DNA from: Rugosibacter sp.
GTDB taxonomy: Bacteria; Pseudomonadota; Gammaproteobacteria; Burkholderiales; Rhodocyclaceae
Length of the DNA: 8,601 nt
Assembly (NCBI GenBank): GCA_030652715.1
Contig: JAUSQB010000355.1
Location: 1-8,601 of the forward strand
Reading direction: 5' to 3'
This document shows positions 6,970 to 8,601 of the stretch, one piece after another. Every line of letters begins with the position of its first letter. Position 1 is the stretch's first letter. The notes beneath the pieces are model-generated. The model was not told the origin of the DNA and ran no database searches. It was given only the letters and a program-made list of their open reading frames with translations. The position numbers and the translations under genes are program-made.

Positions 6970-8051
6970 GATGGTTGTTTGCGCTGTGCGTTGCAGTGGT
7001 GTTTCTTGCCGGCTGCGCGCCATCTGCACCTTGGCGGCAGGAATCTTTTGTTTTCGGTACCCGTGTTGAACTGCTGATCACCGGCGTGCCCGAAGCACAG
7101 GCGCGGGTAGCGGGCAATCAGGTGCTGGCGGAATTTGATCGCCTGCACCGCACCTACCATGCTTGGCAACCGTCCGAGCTCTCTTCGCTGAATGCGGCGA
7201 TTGCTGCTGGCAAGCCGCATGATGTGTCACCCGAGCTTGCCGCATATATTCATGAAGCCCAGACAATGGCAGCGGCCAGCGATTATCTGTTCGATCCCGG
7301 CATCGGTCGCCTGATTGCCTTGTGGGGTTTTCACACCGATGAGATCGTCCCGCATCTGCCGGATGAAGCGGTGCTCAAGGCATTGCTGGCGCAACGGCCA
7401 TCGATTGCCGATCTGCATATGGAAGGGCAGCGCGTCACCAGCCGAAATAAAGCGGTAGCACTGGATTTCGGCGGCTATCTGAAAGGCGTGGCGCTTGACC
7501 GGGCGGCGGCTATTCTTCGCCAGGCAGGTATTCATGATGCGCTGATCAATATTGGCGGCAATGTCATGGCGCTGGGCACAAAAAATGGCACGCCCTGGCG
7601 CGTCGGCATCCAGCATCCGCGTCCTGCGCAGGTGGGCGGGGCCGCGCTGGCCAGCCTCGAATTGCGCGATGGCGAGGCGATTGGCACCTCGGGCGACTAT
7701 CACCGATTTTTTGAAATTGATGGCCGCCGTTATTGTCATTTGCTTGACCCGCGCACAGGCCGCCCGGCAGATGGCACACAGGCCGTAACGATATTGATTG
7801 CACCAGGCGCGTTAGCGGGCATGCGCTCGGATGCGCTGTCCAAGCCGCTGTTCATCGCCGGTCAAGATTGGTTGCGCCAGGCGCAGAAACTGGGTGTAGC
7901 CGCTGCGCTAAAAGTCGGCGCTGACGGCACGGTGAGCGCCACGCCTTTGATGCGTGCGCGCCTCAAGATGGAGAAGCTGGAGAGGCGCAAGCCAGCGTCG
8001 CCCGAGCTTGTCATCGAACAAGCCTATCCACATGACAGACTGCTAGAATAA
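6954..8051 (+). CDS. apbE: FAD:protein FMN transferase, ApbE family lipoprotein
   Basis: ApbE proteins use FAD to attach FMN covalently to a threonine or serine of target flavoproteins, usually in the periplasm or membrane. From GTG at 6954 the protein has 365 residues, typical for the family. It opens with MRARLRW, a hydrophobic stretch and the lipobox LAGC, placing the lipidated cysteine at residue 21. GGAG at 6945-6948 serves as ribosome site, and the start overlaps the gshB end by 16 nt. Family motifs are FVFGTRVELLITG after the signal, YLFDPGIGRLIALWGF, DFGGYLKGVALDRAA (171-185), DALINIGGNV, SGDYHRFFEIDG and H262 with DPRTG (265-269). In the usual C-terminal motif D-A-L-S-T the aspartate (D293) is present, but the threonine that helps bind Mg2+ is lysine (K297). 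The usual alanine in the GGIAKG loop is leucine (L176). This points to a divergent subfamily. No obvious flavoprotein target (such as Nqr or Rnf subunits) is encoded in the window. A longer upstream start at 6804 would run through gshB and is rejected. Confidence 0.9.
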   Translation: MRARLRWLFALCVAVVFLAGCAPSAPWRQESFVFGTRVELLITGVPEAQARVAGNQVLAEFDRLHRTYHAWQPSELSSLNAAIAAGKPHDVSPELAAYIHEAQTMAAASDYLFDPGIGRLIALWGFHTDEIVPHLPDEAVLKALLAQRPSIADLHMEGQRVTSRNKAVALDFGGYLKGVALDRAAAILRQAGIHDALINIGGNVMALGTKNGTPWRVGIQHPRPAQVGGAALASLELRDGEAIGTSGDYHRFFEIDGRRYCHLLDPRTGRPADGTQAVTILIAPGALAGMRSDALSKPLFIAGQDWLRQAQKLGVAAALKVGADGTVSATPLMRARLKMEKLERRKPASPELVIEQAYPHDRLLE

Positions 8052-8055
8052 AGCC

Positions 8056-8445
8056 ATGATTGGTCTTTTTCTCATTACTCACGCGACCTATGGCGAATCG
8101 TTGATTCAGTGCGCCTGCCACGTGTTGAACAAGCGGCCGGTGCAGATCGTCCAGCTCGGGGTGTCGCTGCAGGACGATCCGCTGGATCTTCTGCCGCTGG
8201 CGCGCGACATGTTGCAGCTGGTAGATACTGGCGATGGTGTGTTGATCATGACTGATCTTTACGGCGCTACGCCATCCAATATTGCTACCAAATTGCTAGT
8301 GTCTGGGCGCATTGAAGGCTTGGCTGGTGTGAACTTGCCGATGCTGCTACGTGCCTTGACTTATCGTGACAAAGGCATGGAAACGCTGATTACCCGTGCG
8401 GTTGCGGGGGGGCGTGATGGCGTGCTTAATCTAATGGACCACTGA
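8056..8445 (+). CDS. PTS mannose/fructose-family EIIA protein (regulatory type)
   Basis: A 129-residue EIIA domain of the mannose superfamily, which accepts a phosphoryl group from HPr on a histidine. The sequence begins MIGLFLITHATYGESL, making H9 the phosphorylation site (His10 in E. coli IIA-Man). The second conserved segment, VLIMTDLYGATPSNIA (62-77), holds D67, which has the same number as the assisting aspartate of E. coli IIA-Man. It is a single-domain protein without the IIB part found in E. coli ManX. In many betaproteobacteria such a stand-alone EIIA lies before ptsH and ptsI, with no sugar permease, and is thought to act in regulation rather than sugar uptake. The ATG at 8056 lies 4 nt after the apbE stop with little Shine-Dalgarno, so translational coupling is likely. 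The product is cytoplasmic. Confidence 0.93.
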   Translation: MIGLFLITHATYGESLIQCACHVLNKRPVQIVQLGVSLQDDPLDLLPLARDMLQLVDTGDGVLIMTDLYGATPSNIATKLLVSGRIEGLAGVNLPMLLRALTYRDKGMETLITRAVAGGRDGVLNLMDH

Positions 8446-8446
8446 T

Positions 8447-8601
8447 ATGCCGCAAGCTGAAGCTGAAATTGTCAATAAACTGGGTTTACATGCTCGCGCC
8501 TCTGCCAAGCTGACGCAACTGGCGGGAAGCTTTCCGTGTGAAGTCTGGATGGAACGGGGTGGCCGCCGCATTAATGCTAAAAGCATTATGGGCGTGATGA
8601 T
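8447..8601 (+). CDS. ptsH: Phosphocarrier protein HPr, 3' end cut off by the window
   Basis: HPr carries a phosphoryl group from Enzyme I to EIIA proteins. Fifty-one codons are visible of the usual 85-90. The active-site segment VNKLGLHARASAKL places the phosphorylated histidine at H15, the canonical position. The segment INAKSIMGVM places the regulatory serine at S46, also canonical, so control by an HPr kinase/phosphorylase is plausible; that kinase gene is not in the window. The ATG at 8447 follows the EIIA stop by a single base (TGA-T-ATG), which predicts coupled translation. Betaproteobacterial order would place ptsI (Enzyme I) next, beyond the window edge. The gene is partial only because the window ends. 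Confidence 0.95.
   Translation, partial: MPQAEAEIVNKLGLHARASAKLTQLAGSFPCEVWMERGGRRINAKSIMGVM

Overview
The window looks like a chromosomal housekeeping segment of a betaproteobacterium. A Nitrosomonadales-like lineage (Gallionella, Sideroxydans or Sulfuricella type) is my best guess. The lineage call is inference from protein families and gene order: a glutathione pathway with the 'ferrooxidans-type' GshA, a DUF2782 gene close to polA, and gshB linked to a mannose-family EIIA and HPr. There are no tRNA or rRNA genes, CRISPR array, transposase, phage genes or integrase. Coding density is very high. No gene-free stretch reaches 300 bases; the longest gaps are 112 nt (gshA to gshB) and 87 nt (methyltransferase to gshA).

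Left part (1-2166, minus strand): the first 722 codons of polA, encoding DNA polymerase I with intact 5'-nuclease and 3'-5' proofreading active sites. The window edge cuts the gene exactly at the first catalytic aspartate of the polymerase site. polA is divergent from a plus-strand group starting at 2181, and the two start codons are only 14 bp apart. That plus-strand group is a LOG/TIGR00730 Rossmann-fold protein, a small exported DUF2782 protein, and a solitary gamma-class adenine-specific DNA methyltransferase with no restriction enzyme gene beside it in the window.

Right part (4614-8601, plus strand): a compact run of gshA, gshB, apbE, mannose-family PTS EIIA and ptsH (HPr, cut by the window edge). 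gshA and gshB together make glutathione in the cytoplasm. ApbE is a lipoprotein that would attach FMN to exported flavoproteins. EIIA and HPr form the start of a regulatory phosphorelay. From gshB onward the genes overlap or lie 1-4 nt apart, so co-transcription and translational coupling are likely. A GC-rich palindromic sequence sits between gshA and gshB.

I found no clearly new multi-gene system. The points most worth following up are: a lysine where ApbE family members normally have a metal-binding threonine; the SD-less polA start opposite the neighbour's Shine-Dalgarno; the orphan methyltransferase; the lengthened, inverted-repeat-bearing linker in Pol I; and the gshA-gshB palindromic spacer, which may be a dispersed repeat.
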